From NCBI RefSeq assembly GCF_029227915.1, contig NC_079878.1:498001-562000 (forward strand): a DNA stretch of 64,000 nucleotides. The letters are read 5' to 3'. Numbering within the stretch: the first letter of the stretch is position 1; the number at the start of each line of letters is the position of its first letter. Source of the stretch: Hydractinia symbiolongicarpus. Its lineage: Eukaryota > Cnidaria > Hydrozoa > Anthoathecata > Hydractiniidae. The position numbers and the translations under genes are program-made. Shown piece by piece: positions 11,313 to 23,103 of this stretch. A model generated the notes under the pieces. It saw nothing but the letters and a program-made list of their open reading frames with translations. It was not told where the DNA came from and did not search any database.

Positions 11313-14300
11313 TTATGTACTTTAGGTTGCTGTAAATAATGTATGTGCATTTATCTCTGGCAACAGCCAAGACAGTATTCTCGGATTTTTGTACAAAATA
11401 TACAGAAAAAGAACAAAAAATTTTTGTTTTATTTTATCTGTAAAACTGCTATTATTGTATCCTGAACATTATATTAATAATTTTAAATCCACATTTTACG
11501 AAGGGAATGAAAAATGACCATTCAAGTAACACCCAATTCAATTTCCCCATAAAACAGGACCATTCGAACGGTAATGAGAGCAAAATAAACACATTTGACA
11601 CAGATGGTCGGGTCCGACGTGCAGAGGAAATTCTCTTAACATACTTTTCCAGAACGCCAAAAATAAATCTCTTGCTCCATTTTATGTAACTAGGGTAAGG
11701 TTTTCATTGTTAAAGCATTTGATATTTCCCTGCATTTATTCTTGACAAACCATATAGCATACACAACATTTGGCAAGTCAGCGCTAATAAATATGACAAG
11801 TATTTTTTGTCAATGTTGAAAACAACTATCGCATACACATTTTTAATGACATATATGAACTATTTCTTCTAGATTTGTAATAATAAACATTTGGTTCTGA
11901 CCGGAGCAATGATAACATTAATATATTTTTGAACAGAAAAATCTATTATAATAAGACAATATCTGTCTGTCTGTAACAGACAAAAACGATTATATTTTTT
12001 ACAGCTTTTTTTAAAAATGTCTACCAAGTATCCCCAGAAAACTATATTCTGTATTTTATTTGTTTACGTTTTTTTATTCGTTACAAAATTTATGTTATAA
12101 AATAAAGCAATTTCATTAGCTAGGAATTTTTAATAACGCGCTTTAACGCAATAAAATCGGCAAAAGTAATCGCATTAGTATTTCTTGCTTAAACTGTGTA
12201 ATCACCGTGTTGGCAATTTTTTTTGATTTTAAGAACTGAAAGATATAGATGAGAAAACGTTATCCTGAAATAATATTAAAAACTGAAGATCAGTACATGT
12301 CCAAATGTTTTACTGAAATAGCAAAATCACTACAATTTCTTTCCGCCTACAGAGCTGCCATTGCAATTCATTCCACGATTCACACGATCATAAACGCATG
12401 TCATCACCAAATATTTAGCCAATGAGGGAGAACATGTTAGCTGCATTTTCACCGTAGTGCTTTTTAATAATATATCAACAAAGTTCCGGCTATAATAATA
12501 GTTTCTGTTACTCTACTCAAATAGGGCTTCTTTGCAGCACTCAGCTACCGGATATTGTTTTTAAAGACAGCTCTCGTTTTTGCCTTACTTTTTATGGTGG
12601 TACTTTGTTCAAACAGTTAGTCAAACATACTTTCTCTCATGGAGAAAGTATTGTCTGTACTCTTCCCTATATAAATAATTGGCAAAAATTATGCAATTTC
12701 TATGACCATACATTTTAATAAATGAAAGAGTGCGTGATAAACATTAATTATCATAATTAGTGGACAAAAGGCAATGAGATATAACTACGACTTCTTTGTA
12801 TTATTTTGTTTTGCCCCTGATTTATTGATTTCCAAAAGCAACTTACAGTAGCAACCTCTGCTTCAGTTCTCATAAATAGCAAGGTCTGTTTACCTACGAA
12901 CGAAAACAATTATTTTGCGACGGCGGCTTCCTGGCCGGGGATGAGTGATCAAACAAATCGTTAATTATATGGCGACTAAAAAAAAAACTTAAATAATTAA
13001 AGCACCATTATTTTCAGTTCTAGTAACTTGTAGATCTTCAAGTTTTTTAAGGATAGTCATAACTTGTCCTGGACGTTGAAATAAATCAAAAAAATGTATA
13101 TGTTAATTTTCTTTTATAATGTTGATTACGCGTCTTTGAAAATTTTGTGCTTGTTTTTGACCTACAACAAACAGAAAAAGGGTGTTGATAAAAGAAACTA
13201 GATGTAAGCTCGTAGAGAATCCAGGGGTGGGTTGACTTTGCAACAAATATCAAAAGCACATGCAAAGAAGTTCTCCCAAAGAGTGCAAAAATTATCCGCA
13301 AACTTCTAATAAGCAAACGTAATAAGTATATTCTAATACTTTGCCTAAGTACTAACCTACAATCATAAACAGGTTTTTAAGTTTTGGAGTTCTTAAAAAA
13401 GATCAAAAAAAAATCATCCGCACAAAAACAGGTTATTGCTTTTGAATCTAAAAAAGAGAGACATAAGGAAGAATTTAAGTTGCTTAAAAATGGCAGAAAA
13501 GTTACCTGTGAATAAGGTTGGATCGGAAGATACTAATATCACTATAAATAATAATTTTCACAGAAGATCAGATATCAATACTTCCAAGAAGAATTTTCTT
13601 GAAAAAGAAAAAGTTTATCTCCAAATAATGTTTTATTGCTATGATGCAAATAAATCCAGGCTATAAATTTTTTTGCAAACGAGAAAAATTTGTTTTTTCT
13701 CTACAACATCTAAATAGCTATTTGCGGTTAGTTTTTTTCTATTGCTAGGTTATAGTGAAGGGAAACAAATTCCACAGAAAATGTTTTAATCTGCCTTTGA
13801 TGTCTTAAGAGAAATAATTCAGACCAATTCTTTAGATAAATAATTAACCTCAGCTGGTTAAAACTCAATTGCAGTTGAATAAATTAGGTAAGAGGACCTG
13901 AAAATGAGGCTGACACACGTATTTTAACGTAATAGGAGGGTTGACCCACTTTCCCGTTAGTTAACGGAACAAATATATTGAAATTTATCTATATATTATC
14001 TGTGTCGTCATTATAAACGGACGGGATATGGCTATAGAGAAATTTACTAGTTCGCCTGTTAACAAATTCACTTACTCGGCGTGTGACCTAAAATAAAGCT
14101 CCGCGTATTTTAAACGTACAAAATATTAATATAAGAGAAGACAAACTCCTTATCGACGCAAACAAAATTGACTTTATAATTATTTATCGACTCGTCATCT
14201 CTCGAAATTTTCATCACTTAGGGCTGACTGTTTGGGTCTGATAAAGGTAGTTAAAAAAATAGAAAATATTGACCATGGTGGAACCATGACTGTTTTAGTA

Positions 14301-14339
14301 GAAACATTTTAAGTAACTTTACTATAGTATGTTTATATG
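11313..14339. other. Intergenic, no gene seen
   Basis: This is a long non-coding stretch. A 58-codon frame beginning with ATG at 13490 has no similarity that I can see to the small-protein family or to any other family. No tRNA or other RNA gene was recognised. Confidence 0.45.
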
Positions 14340-14614
14340 CAGTATACTCTCCAATTAGCGAACACGAGCGTTGTATGACCAAAGCGTCTTCTAATTTGGA
14401 AAGTTTTACATTTTAAGCCGCAAATTAGAAAATAAAGACGAGTTTTGTATCACAAAGGAAAAAGTGCAAAAAATATTGTCCGCTAGTTAGAGTGACCGCT
14501 TTTTGGAAGGTTTTTTATGAGACTTTGACTAGAAAACGGCCGGTGTATGACCAAACTGTCCGCTAATCAGAGGTGTCCGCCTTTTGGAGTGGCTATTAAT
14601 TGGAGAGAATACTG
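14340..14614. repeat. 275-bp MITE with CAGTATACTCTCCAATTAGC ends
   Basis: The left end CAGTATACTCTCCAATTAGC and the right end TTAATTGGAGAGAATACTG are inverted repeats. TA follows the right end, and the left flank TG is probably a mutated TA. The interior carries TCCGCTAATCAGAGGTGTCC-type subrepeats. The halves match, in the same order, the two ends of the 2.1-kb element at 27,190-29,337. This copy is therefore likely an internally deleted, non-autonomous derivative of a TA-targeting (Tc1/mariner-pogo style) transposon. Confidence 0.78.
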
Positions 14615-15406
14615 TATTTTTGTATTTTTTATATATATTTTTTAAATTTTAGAATTTTTAAAAATCTTGCAGCTAATTATCTCATAAAATCTAATTTTTA
14701 TTACGCACACAAGAAATTGATGCAAGCAACGTATCCAATAAGTTCTAACTATTGATAATTCGAAGATAAGTTAGCGAGCCCCTAGGTATAGATGCCTCCT
14801 TGATAACTTGACCTCCAGAAGACAAATGTATAGCTGTGAAAGTTACTATTTTCTTTCCAAAATATAAATTTAACATCTAAAAGAGATTTTGACGCTTAGA
14901 AGAGGGAAAAAAAGAGTCAGTCTTAAATTTGTAAATAAATAAACTTTCAGCTTTAAATGACACGTAGTCTTTAAAGAATTATCTGAGCTTTTTTTAACTG
15001 CACAGTTGCTAACATAATAACATCTTAACGTTTTCTTCTAAATTAGTAAATGAGTACACATTTCTAACTTTAAGTACCACATTTGTTATTAAGGATATTT
15101 AATGTTGTTTAACGGCCCGGTTGCTAACGTGATAACATCTTAACGTGTTCTGTTAAAGGACCGTGATGCTCTATTCATTAACCACAATCTTAAGTTGCCA
15201 TGTATCTTCGTTCAATAAAAATGAAAAATGGCTTGCTAAGGCGATACCGCTTTGTTGTGTTAACTTTTAATGAGTCAATAAGGTTTAATTGCATTATTTT
15301 ATTTTGAAGAAGATTGACTGAGAAGTTACTACGAAACAGTATCAAGCAAGAAATCATATGAATTACACGGGAATAGGTAGCAAAAGAGTTTTACGTAAAT
15401 TTGGAA

Positions 15407-15670
15407 ATGAGTAAGGATCAGATCATAAAGAAATCTATGTCGTTGGATTCGACAGCAAATTCTTCTTCATCACTCAATTCGAACAAGTCTACGTCAAATA
15501 ACTCTAAAGTTCCCATCGATATGCGATATAACAAGCTTTTAAATGCTTTCCTAGATAAAGAATTGGATTGTTCTCCATTATCTGCTTCAATATCTTGTAA
15601 GAAACAACGTCAAAGTATAAACTTAAATAAAAAAGAAGGAAGATTGTTAAGACGATTATTCACATTGTAA
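15407..15670 (+). CDS. Small basic protein, copy 3
   Basis: 87 residues from the first ATG ([10 protein letters not shown]). The N-terminal 35 residues are a Ser/Asn-rich stretch unrelated to copies 1 and 2. From residue ~35 it rejoins the family: [20 protein letters not shown], then D-C-S-P-L-S, then [13 protein letters not shown] at the end. The DNA around CCCATCGATATGCGATATAA is identical in all three intact copies. The gene lies about 4.3 kb downstream of copy 2 in the same orientation and is followed within 140 bp by a long TA microsatellite. Conservation of the core and C-terminal box with a replaced N-terminus marks the core as the functional part. Function is unknown. Confidence 0.7.
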   Translation: MSKDQIIKKSMSLDSTANSSSSLNSNKSTSNNSKVPIDMRYNKLLNAFLDKELDCSPLSASISCKKQRQSINLNKKEGRLLRRLFTL

Positions 15671-15800
15671 TTTTGAATATATTAGTTTGTGCTGTGCTTT
15701 CCGTAAAAAATGTTTTTTTATGTTTCAAAAAAATGTTTTTTGCGTTTTTATAGCTCGTATTCGTGTAATTTTTACATGAGTTCGATACAATAGTATTGTA

Positions 15801-16054
<254 letters not shown>

Positions 16055-16359
16055 GACACAGTCAAGACATTTCGAAATATTATCATAAATAAAATGATTA
16101 TAAATGAACTTTTATTAAAAGAAGAACTCAATGCATTCATTGCACACGTTCATTCGAGATGAGATTAAAAGATTACATTACATAATAATTTTCTACATTT
16201 TGTAAATATGTATATAATATGTACTGTATATATGAATGTATCAAAATTGGAAAAAAAGTTGAAAAAATTGACTGTAGCATTGTTTTTATTACTTAAACTA
16301 GTCGATAAAGACCCGTGGAAAAATCCACTTAAGCAATAGGACATTGAAAATGTTGGTTG

Positions 16360-16990
16360 TTTAAGACGTTTTGCTGACGTCAGCATTGCAAATCCAAAAA
16401 AAATTGGCGAAATTTAGTTTATTCGTTGCCAGTAAGGTTGAAACGCTGCTCAAAATAATTTATAGGATCATATCTTTTCTACGAACGACTAAGGATATAT
16501 AAGGGTTTAAACATTTTGCTGACGTTAGCACTGGCCCGTTAATTTATATCCCTGTTACTCTCATTGTATAGACCTTGAACCGATGATCAAGAAAATGTAC
16601 AGGATGATGTACTTTTGACAAACAGTTGCAGAGATATTGAGCTTTAAAGGTTTTTTGATTACATCATCAACCCGTCCAGTGGTGTTATTGACGTCGCGCC
16701 GTAACGTCAGAAAATTTAACATATTAGACATAAGTTTTTCGGTGACATCAAAGGAAAATGACGATATCCACTTTGCCTGTTACAAACAGACCAACACAGT
16801 CTCTGTATTATTATAAGAGACAAATGGAGAAATTTGTTTTCACGTTTCCTCTATTGTGTTGAGCTTAAATTGCTGATCAAGAAAATGTATATGTTCGTGT
16901 GGTTTTGATGAGCGCTTATTGAGTTAAACGCCTTCATCGTATAGATCTTGAAACGTCGATCAAGAAATTCTTTGTGTAGTCAGTATGTCC
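16360..16990. repeat. Diverged tandem-like repeats
   Basis: Related segments recur: TTTTGCTGACGTCAGCATTG (16368) and TTTTGCTGACGTTAGCACTG (16514), then GATCAAGAAAATGTACAGG (16583), GATCAAGAAAATGTATATG (16877) and CGATCAAGAAATTC (16956). They look like old copies of a ~150-300 bp repeat. No coding potential is seen. Confidence 0.5.
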
Positions 16991-19228
16991 TTGTAAAAAG
17001 TGGCTATCGGAGAAATAACGGGTTAGGTTAATACAGGAAAACTTTGGTCAAAAATGATTAAAATTACTTGCTTTCCCCAGATTTCCGTGTACTTTCCTCC
17101 ATGTGATCAATATTATGATACCTGTGTACGCCTTTCACACAAAATGGCATCGCAAGTAGCAAAAGCACGTAATGCGGTACAAAAAGGACCATGAAACTCC
17201 CACTAGCCTTTCACTATTCTTTAATGATCCAAGTTTTTAAAAGATTTCATTGGAATTAAGTTAATCCAAGAAAAATTTAAGTAGGGGTAAACTTTACCGA
17301 CCGAATTAGTCCTCTTTCCTTATACCAAAAGGTAAAAAGCCCTGTTCCATGACTTCTTTGTCTATAACAATAAAATAACTCGACTGTTTTCCTTTCTATG
17401 AATAAAGGCTCTCCTTTTTTTACTCGCTTGCTCTTCTCAATTTTGTGGGCTGATCTTAAACAGTTACAGTATGCCATCTGCGTTAAAACTTTTAACCTTT
17501 TCATCTCCATATAATTGGTCCAATTAAACTTACTGTAGTATATCTCAGCTTTAATACATTCTTACTTTTTGGCAAATCTAAGTCTCAGCGTTCTGATAAA
17601 CTCGTTTTTTTTTTAAGAAAACTGACAAACGTCGCGGTACTTTATTTTAAATAAGAAAAGTCAAAACCTTTTTTAAAAAGTACATACGCACAACAAACAA
17701 GATTACAAAAATTTTTTTTTGTAAAATTTTATTGGAAAACCTTTAACGTTGTATCGGGTTACCGAAAACATATAGCTTCGGTTGAGCCCAACAGACAGGG
17801 GAGAAGGAAGATATTACCAATTTTTGACAAAATATCAATATTTTTAACGATGCTTCATTATTGTTCGTCCACGATTATAATTGTCATTTTTGTTCACACG
17901 TTCATGCAGAATCCACCCGACAGTGTAGATTTCATTTCATGACCTGGTATAAATTACTTTAATATCTAGCATAATATTATGATATCATAGTAATAAATAG
18001 AATAATAATATCATATTTTAACTGACCACCAATATCTGTTTTCAAGGGATATCAGGTATTCTCTAAAAATCAAAACCTTCATCGGTACCTTAATTGGTCG
18101 GTTTTGAGGTAACACCAAAAAAGTGGGCGCTTTAAGCCAAACAAAAGAGCGCAGCATACAATCAACATTTTGATTCCCGAAGTAATTTTTAAAAAATTAC
18201 TCACCTGAAATCGTAAGTGAAAAAAAAATTCAGATGACAAAAAATACTGTGACATGCGCATTGACAAATTATAACGTGTTTTGCTTAAAAATTACCTTAG
18301 AAAATGTAACGTTTAATTTTTTTAAACCACAAAATAATCAGAGTGATTGCATTGTAAACCAAATCGGAAACAGTCACGTCTGACGAAAATGTTTTAACAA
18401 ATGACAAACAATTCAACAAGAACGCACTCATTAGCTACAAAAGTATCAAAATAAAAAAAATACTCACGAAGTAATACCAAAAAAATAAAACAGATAAAAC
18501 TTATCACGTTGTTGCGTTGTATCTTTCTTTTTCTTCTGTATCGCCATCTTTGTTTCGGTAAGACTTCAGCAATACAGTCTGCTATATTTTCCAATAAATT
18601 ACAGTTTGCTTAATTTCGAAATTCCGAAATATTTATTATAAAAACAAAATCACCTTGACACTTGCACAAAAACTTCTCTGGCAAATCGTGTTTTACACGC
18701 TTAAGCGACGCGTATACAATTTTTCTAAAACCAGGTCAATTTCTCTAACTCATTAATCAATTTCGCGCGTTTAGATTTCTTAGATATGCTTTAATTTCAA
18801 AGTGCATCACTGAGCATACGTGAGTATTTTATTAAAAAAAATTTAAAATATAAATATTTTTAATAAACTTAATTGCATTCCAATTCACCGTTTCTTCACT
18901 TTAGAAAATTGTATACCGGTTCGACAAGTCTGTCAGTTTATATTTAGAGATAAAATCTGGTTCAACTTACGACAAGTAATTCAAATTTTCAATACGTTAA
19001 AAACCGAGACACACAAAGTGTAAACACAAGAATCAATTGAAATTTGGTACACCTCAGAACGATTTAACATTATTTTTCAGCTTGGTTATCACCACTATTA
19101 ATCCCTTAGTAATTACACACGTAATCCTTATTGATTTACGATTCAGACCAGAACTTAATGCATATAGTCCGACTTTTATAATCGAACCTTCTGACATTTA
19201 CACTCCAAGAACGTGCTGATTTACTTCT
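16991..19228. other. Intergenic, no gene seen
   Basis: Short frames such as those at 17277-17510 and 18394-18594 show no family features, and I see no RNA gene. The region from 19319 to 20403 is likewise empty apart from a short GC-rich hairpin (GGGGGCGGCCTCCGCCTCCC at about 19575). Confidence 0.45.
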
Positions 19229-19318
19229 AACCTCGATCCCAGAGCCTGTAACGTTTTTTGATATGCTTTTCATCCTCATATCATCAAAAAACGCTACAGA
19301 TCCCCGGGATCGAGGTTG
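19229..19318. repeat. Palindromic MITE, CAACCTCG family (copy A)
   Basis: The arms AACCTCGATCCCAGAGCCTG and GATCCCCGGGATCGAGGTTG are inverted, and the inner arms contain GTTTTTTGATATG / CATATCATCAAAAAAC. Four related copies lie in this window. Confidence 0.75.
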
Positions 19319-20403
19319 TATTCCCTTCTACTGTGTATTTTTTAAAGGAATAAAGAACAACATTACACAAATAGGATTAAAGAAGTTACATATCGTTGTT
19401 CAGAAATTATTGACAGAACGGCCATAAATTATTTTTTTTTTCAACAATAGGATCAAATAAATTTTATTACTTAGCTCAAGGATTTTTTTGGTTTCATAAT
19501 TAGTAGCCAAAATAATGACTTTAATCCTGACCCTATCCGGGGTTTCTTTTAAACATATTATGACCGAAGGGGAAGGGGGCGGCCTCCGCCTCCCCCTTTC
19601 TCAACTTTTGATAGACAGTCCATATAAAGTGACGTCATCGAAAGCTCAAAATTTCGTTAACATACCACTACTATCTGCTAAAAATTTAATTACTTTAGTT
19701 CTACAGAAAATCGCTTTGTGTTATATTTAACATATTTTACTGTTTTTGACATTATCCATGTGCCCAAAATTTACAGATTGATTCGCCTTAATGAAATAAG
19801 TTGTGTTGTAAGTTTTAACTGCTAAGTATAATATGCTAACAAAAATTACTATAGTTTTCCGATTATAAGAATTTAGGAATAGATTCGAGTAATAGCCAAA
19901 ATCTACGGCTTTGAGAGGTATGGCACTTAAAAATTTGGCATGCACGTGTCTTATAAATAAATACTAAAAAACAGGAGGTATCATAACAATGCAGCCGAGC
20001 AAAAAAAACTTATTCCCCCCCGAAACAAATAGGATGAAAGACAAAATATTTTTTTATGAAAAATAGTCATTTAGAGATCATGTGTCAGTACTTTAAGTTA
20101 AATCGTTGACCGAATGTGGTTAATGTAGCAAAAAATCGCAATATTTATACTTATTATTTTCAGAATCCTTGTTATTATGACTGTGTGATTTTTTGTCAAA
20201 AGCGGAGAACTCTATAGTTAAAATCTAATGTTTTTTGGCGTTATTAACGTTTGTCAATTTTTCAAAGAAAAGCACGAAATAAAAATCACTTTTCGTATAA
20301 TCCGTATTTCAATCTGAAGTCGTTATAAATTTTTACCTATCATGTTCTTGTAAGAAGCACACTAGAACGGTATATATAGCAACAAAAGAAAATATTTTAA
20401 AAT

Positions 20404-20409
20404 TTTATT
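20404..20409 (-). other. Putative polyadenylation signal of the class C receptor
   Basis: AATAAA on the minus strand lies about 180 bases after the receptor stop codon. This is a positional inference only. Confidence 0.4.
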
Positions 20410-20491
20410 CCTATCTACAAGAGTCGCACATCTGATTTAAACTTACAATGTTAATGTAAGTAAGGATACTAAAGTATCGAACCTAATAGGT

Positions 20492-20571
20492 GCAACCTCC
20501 ATCCCATCAGGATGCACGTCTTTTTTAATTGTCATATCACAAAATGCTACAGGGCTTGGGAACGAGGTTGC
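20492..20571. repeat. CAACCTCG-family MITE in the receptor 3' UTR (copy B)
   Basis: The ends are CAACCTCCATCCC and CTTGGGAACGAGGTTG. AATAGGTG stands directly before the left end and again two bases after the right end, so an 8-bp target duplication is likely. The element ends about 13 bases from the stop codon of the receptor gene. Confidence 0.72.
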
Positions 20572-20584
20572 AAATAGGTGTAGG

Positions 20585-23103
20585 CTATGAATATTCAACG
20601 GTAAATGTCGTTGCGCTTGAGATGTTATCAGAGTATATTCTTATATCCGAAGTGGATAAACTTTGTAAGCGGTTTGTTGTGTGCTCCCAAGTTTGTTTAT
20701 CTACATTTTTATTTTCGTCTTTCTTGCTAACATGCGATTTGTAAATTATTAAAAATTTCGTTGTAAATAAACCAAAGAGAACGACCGTAGCACATAAGAT
20801 GCTAACAAACGATATTGCTATTATCCTGCTTTGTGAGTTTGTTAAGAGAAAGTAGCTAACCAATCCTATTCCAAAAATAAAACACGTGATATACATCGTA
20901 ATTCCAATGTCTTTTGATTCGTTGTAATTTTTCGGAAAAGTTCTTGTTCTGAACGCATAAAACGTTGTGGAAGCCATTATGGATAAAATATACGTAAAGT
21001 TGATAAAGAAAATCGATGTGTCGACCTTGCAATATATTTCAACATGGTGTCTGTGTGATGGGTATTGTTTTTGTGTATGTAAACTGTCAATACTTGGCGA
21101 TAAAAGAATAATTTGAACAAGGCATAACGTTGACGCAAAAATTACTTGGGAAATCGGACTGACAACTTTTGGCGCTATTGTGCTAGAGCGTGCAGCGGCA
21201 AATATCCGGTAAATCCGATTCGTTTTAAGCATTAGTGAACCATATATTAAGTTGAATCCGATGAAAAAAAAGCATTTCTGGGCAATGCAACATACTTTAG
21301 ATGCAGTCGAAATTGCAAGTACTGGAAAACAGTATAGTAAGGTGATTCCGAGAAAAATAAACATGCATAATTCCCGAGATGAAGCACGAATGATTAGCTT
21401 ATCTCTAAATTTTATGAAGAGTGATGTAGCTAGAATTGAAAGTAATACACCTACACTACCAATGCAATAAAAGCTATACACCAATACAACATTCGTAGTT
21501 ACCATCTTAATTGGTAAAACTTCACACGCGCTAAAGTTATTTGTTGCTTTGTAATCTCTTCCACAAGATGTGCAGCTATTATTCACAACAATTTTATTAT
21601 CACCACAATTCTTACATTCCCAACAACAGCTAGAATATCTTTTAGATATTACTTTAATTTGATAAGATTTGCATGCTTTGCTACAAATTGATTTTGGTAT
21701 CTTGTCTCTCCATTGAATGGCACTGTGATTGACTGTCAATCGGCTGTAGTTTGTGATTAGCTCGCTACTGTTTCTGATGGCATAGTTTCCACGTCCTATT
21801 TTTTCTGGGCTTATTAATTCCCACCGCCCAATTAGCTTATAAGCAAACATGTTGTTGCTCATCTTCTGATAATTGAAAATGTCAAAGTTTGAGTTAATTC
21901 TGTGATCCGATCTAAAACTATAAATGCTTCGGTTAAATGGGTAAACACGTCTTACCCTATATAATCTTTCCATGGCTGGAATTAAAAGATATCGTTTTAG
22001 AACGAGTTTTGTCAAGTTTTTTTTGTAGAACCGCCAATATCTGTTAACGGCATAGGCGTATGCGTTCACAGAATTGATTATGGTACCTGCGGAGGAGTGT
22101 GACACATCTCCGAATTTTGAATAGAACTGCTCAGTTGTTAAATTTTGAGTAATATTTACTATTTCATCGCGAAGTTCTTTTTTGAAATCAAAAAGCAACT
22201 TAGATTTCTTCACGTCAAGATTGTAGAAATAACTTTTAAAATTTCTCATGTTTTTTTGAGTTGGTTGAAACGTGATAACTCCTTTTACAACGTCCTCGAT
22301 TCCTTTTGTTATTATTTGTTTAGTTCCCCATTTTGAGCCGGATATAAAAGTCACATGTGACCATAAATCTCTTGGAATTAAACTTACTCCATGCATAAAC
22401 TTTATTAATGTTTCTTCTTCAAGAAATAACACAATGATCTCGATTTTTTTGTTGTTTAATAAATACTTGTTTAATAACATTCTGCTGTACGATTCAACAT
22501 CGGTTGATTCAATGCGACTAATGTCGCTTAGGCAGATATTTCGTTTTCTAGCAAACTTCTTCATATCGCTAACAGCTGCGATGCCATATTCACTATTTTG
22601 GTAAAATGCTCCAATATAATTCCATTTCATGTAAAATATAAAATCTACCATCGCCTGTATCATTTGATCTATAGGTGGCGTTGCTCGGAATAAATTCCTG
22701 AAGCTTGGGTTTTGCTCAAAATGGAGAGGAGCCATGCTAAACGCAATGATAAGTCGATGCCACAAACTCATCACTACTGCTGTCATAGTAACGTCACTAT
22801 TACGGTTTGGTCCAATAATCCCGACAGTGTTTGGTATGAAAAGAATGTCGACTAAAAGTTTTTGTAATCCACTGCTGTCGCAACTGTCGTATATTTTATA
22901 GCCTAGTTTTAGATCTGCCAATAGTTTACTGTCGTTATTGACTCGATCAACGGCATACTTTAATGCAAGTGCTGGAATAATTCCATCGGATGGGCGAGTA
23001 ACAGCGCACTTACTCTTGTTCGGCAAAGTACCTTTGATGTCGATTAAACCGACCAAGTTGATATCACCGCTTTGTTCAAGGACGGGTGTGACGTGATGCG
23101 ATG
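20585..23103 (-). CDS. Class C (metabotropic glutamate/Ca-sensing-like) G-protein-coupled receptor, main exon
   Basis: One long exon encodes about 839 residues of a plasma-membrane receptor. Residue numbers count from 23056. A Venus-flytrap ligand-binding domain fills ~1-450 (LALKYAVDRVN, GIIGPNR, MKWNYIGAFYQNSEYG). A Cys-rich linker follows at ~452-512 (CSKACKSY, CCWECKNCG). Seven membrane segments at ~515-767 carry class C signatures RASSREL, KTNRIYRIF, PKNYNESKDIG and TMYITC, and a ~56-residue tail follows. The exon begins after a good acceptor (TTTTACTTCAG, ending at 23104). No in-frame ATG lies downstream of it before the domain, so a signal-peptide exon upstream is missing from my view. 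By eye, the Thr of the mGluR amino-acid site (YSAT) is Ala here (FSMA), so glutamate is not a safe guess for the ligand. The stop is TAG at 20585-20587. Confidence 0.92.

Noticed and set aside
13490-13666. 58-codon frame that might be another small-family member
   Set aside because: It lacks the Y-N-K-I-L-N core, the E-L-D-C-S motif and the C-terminal box. Only its size and basic character are similar.
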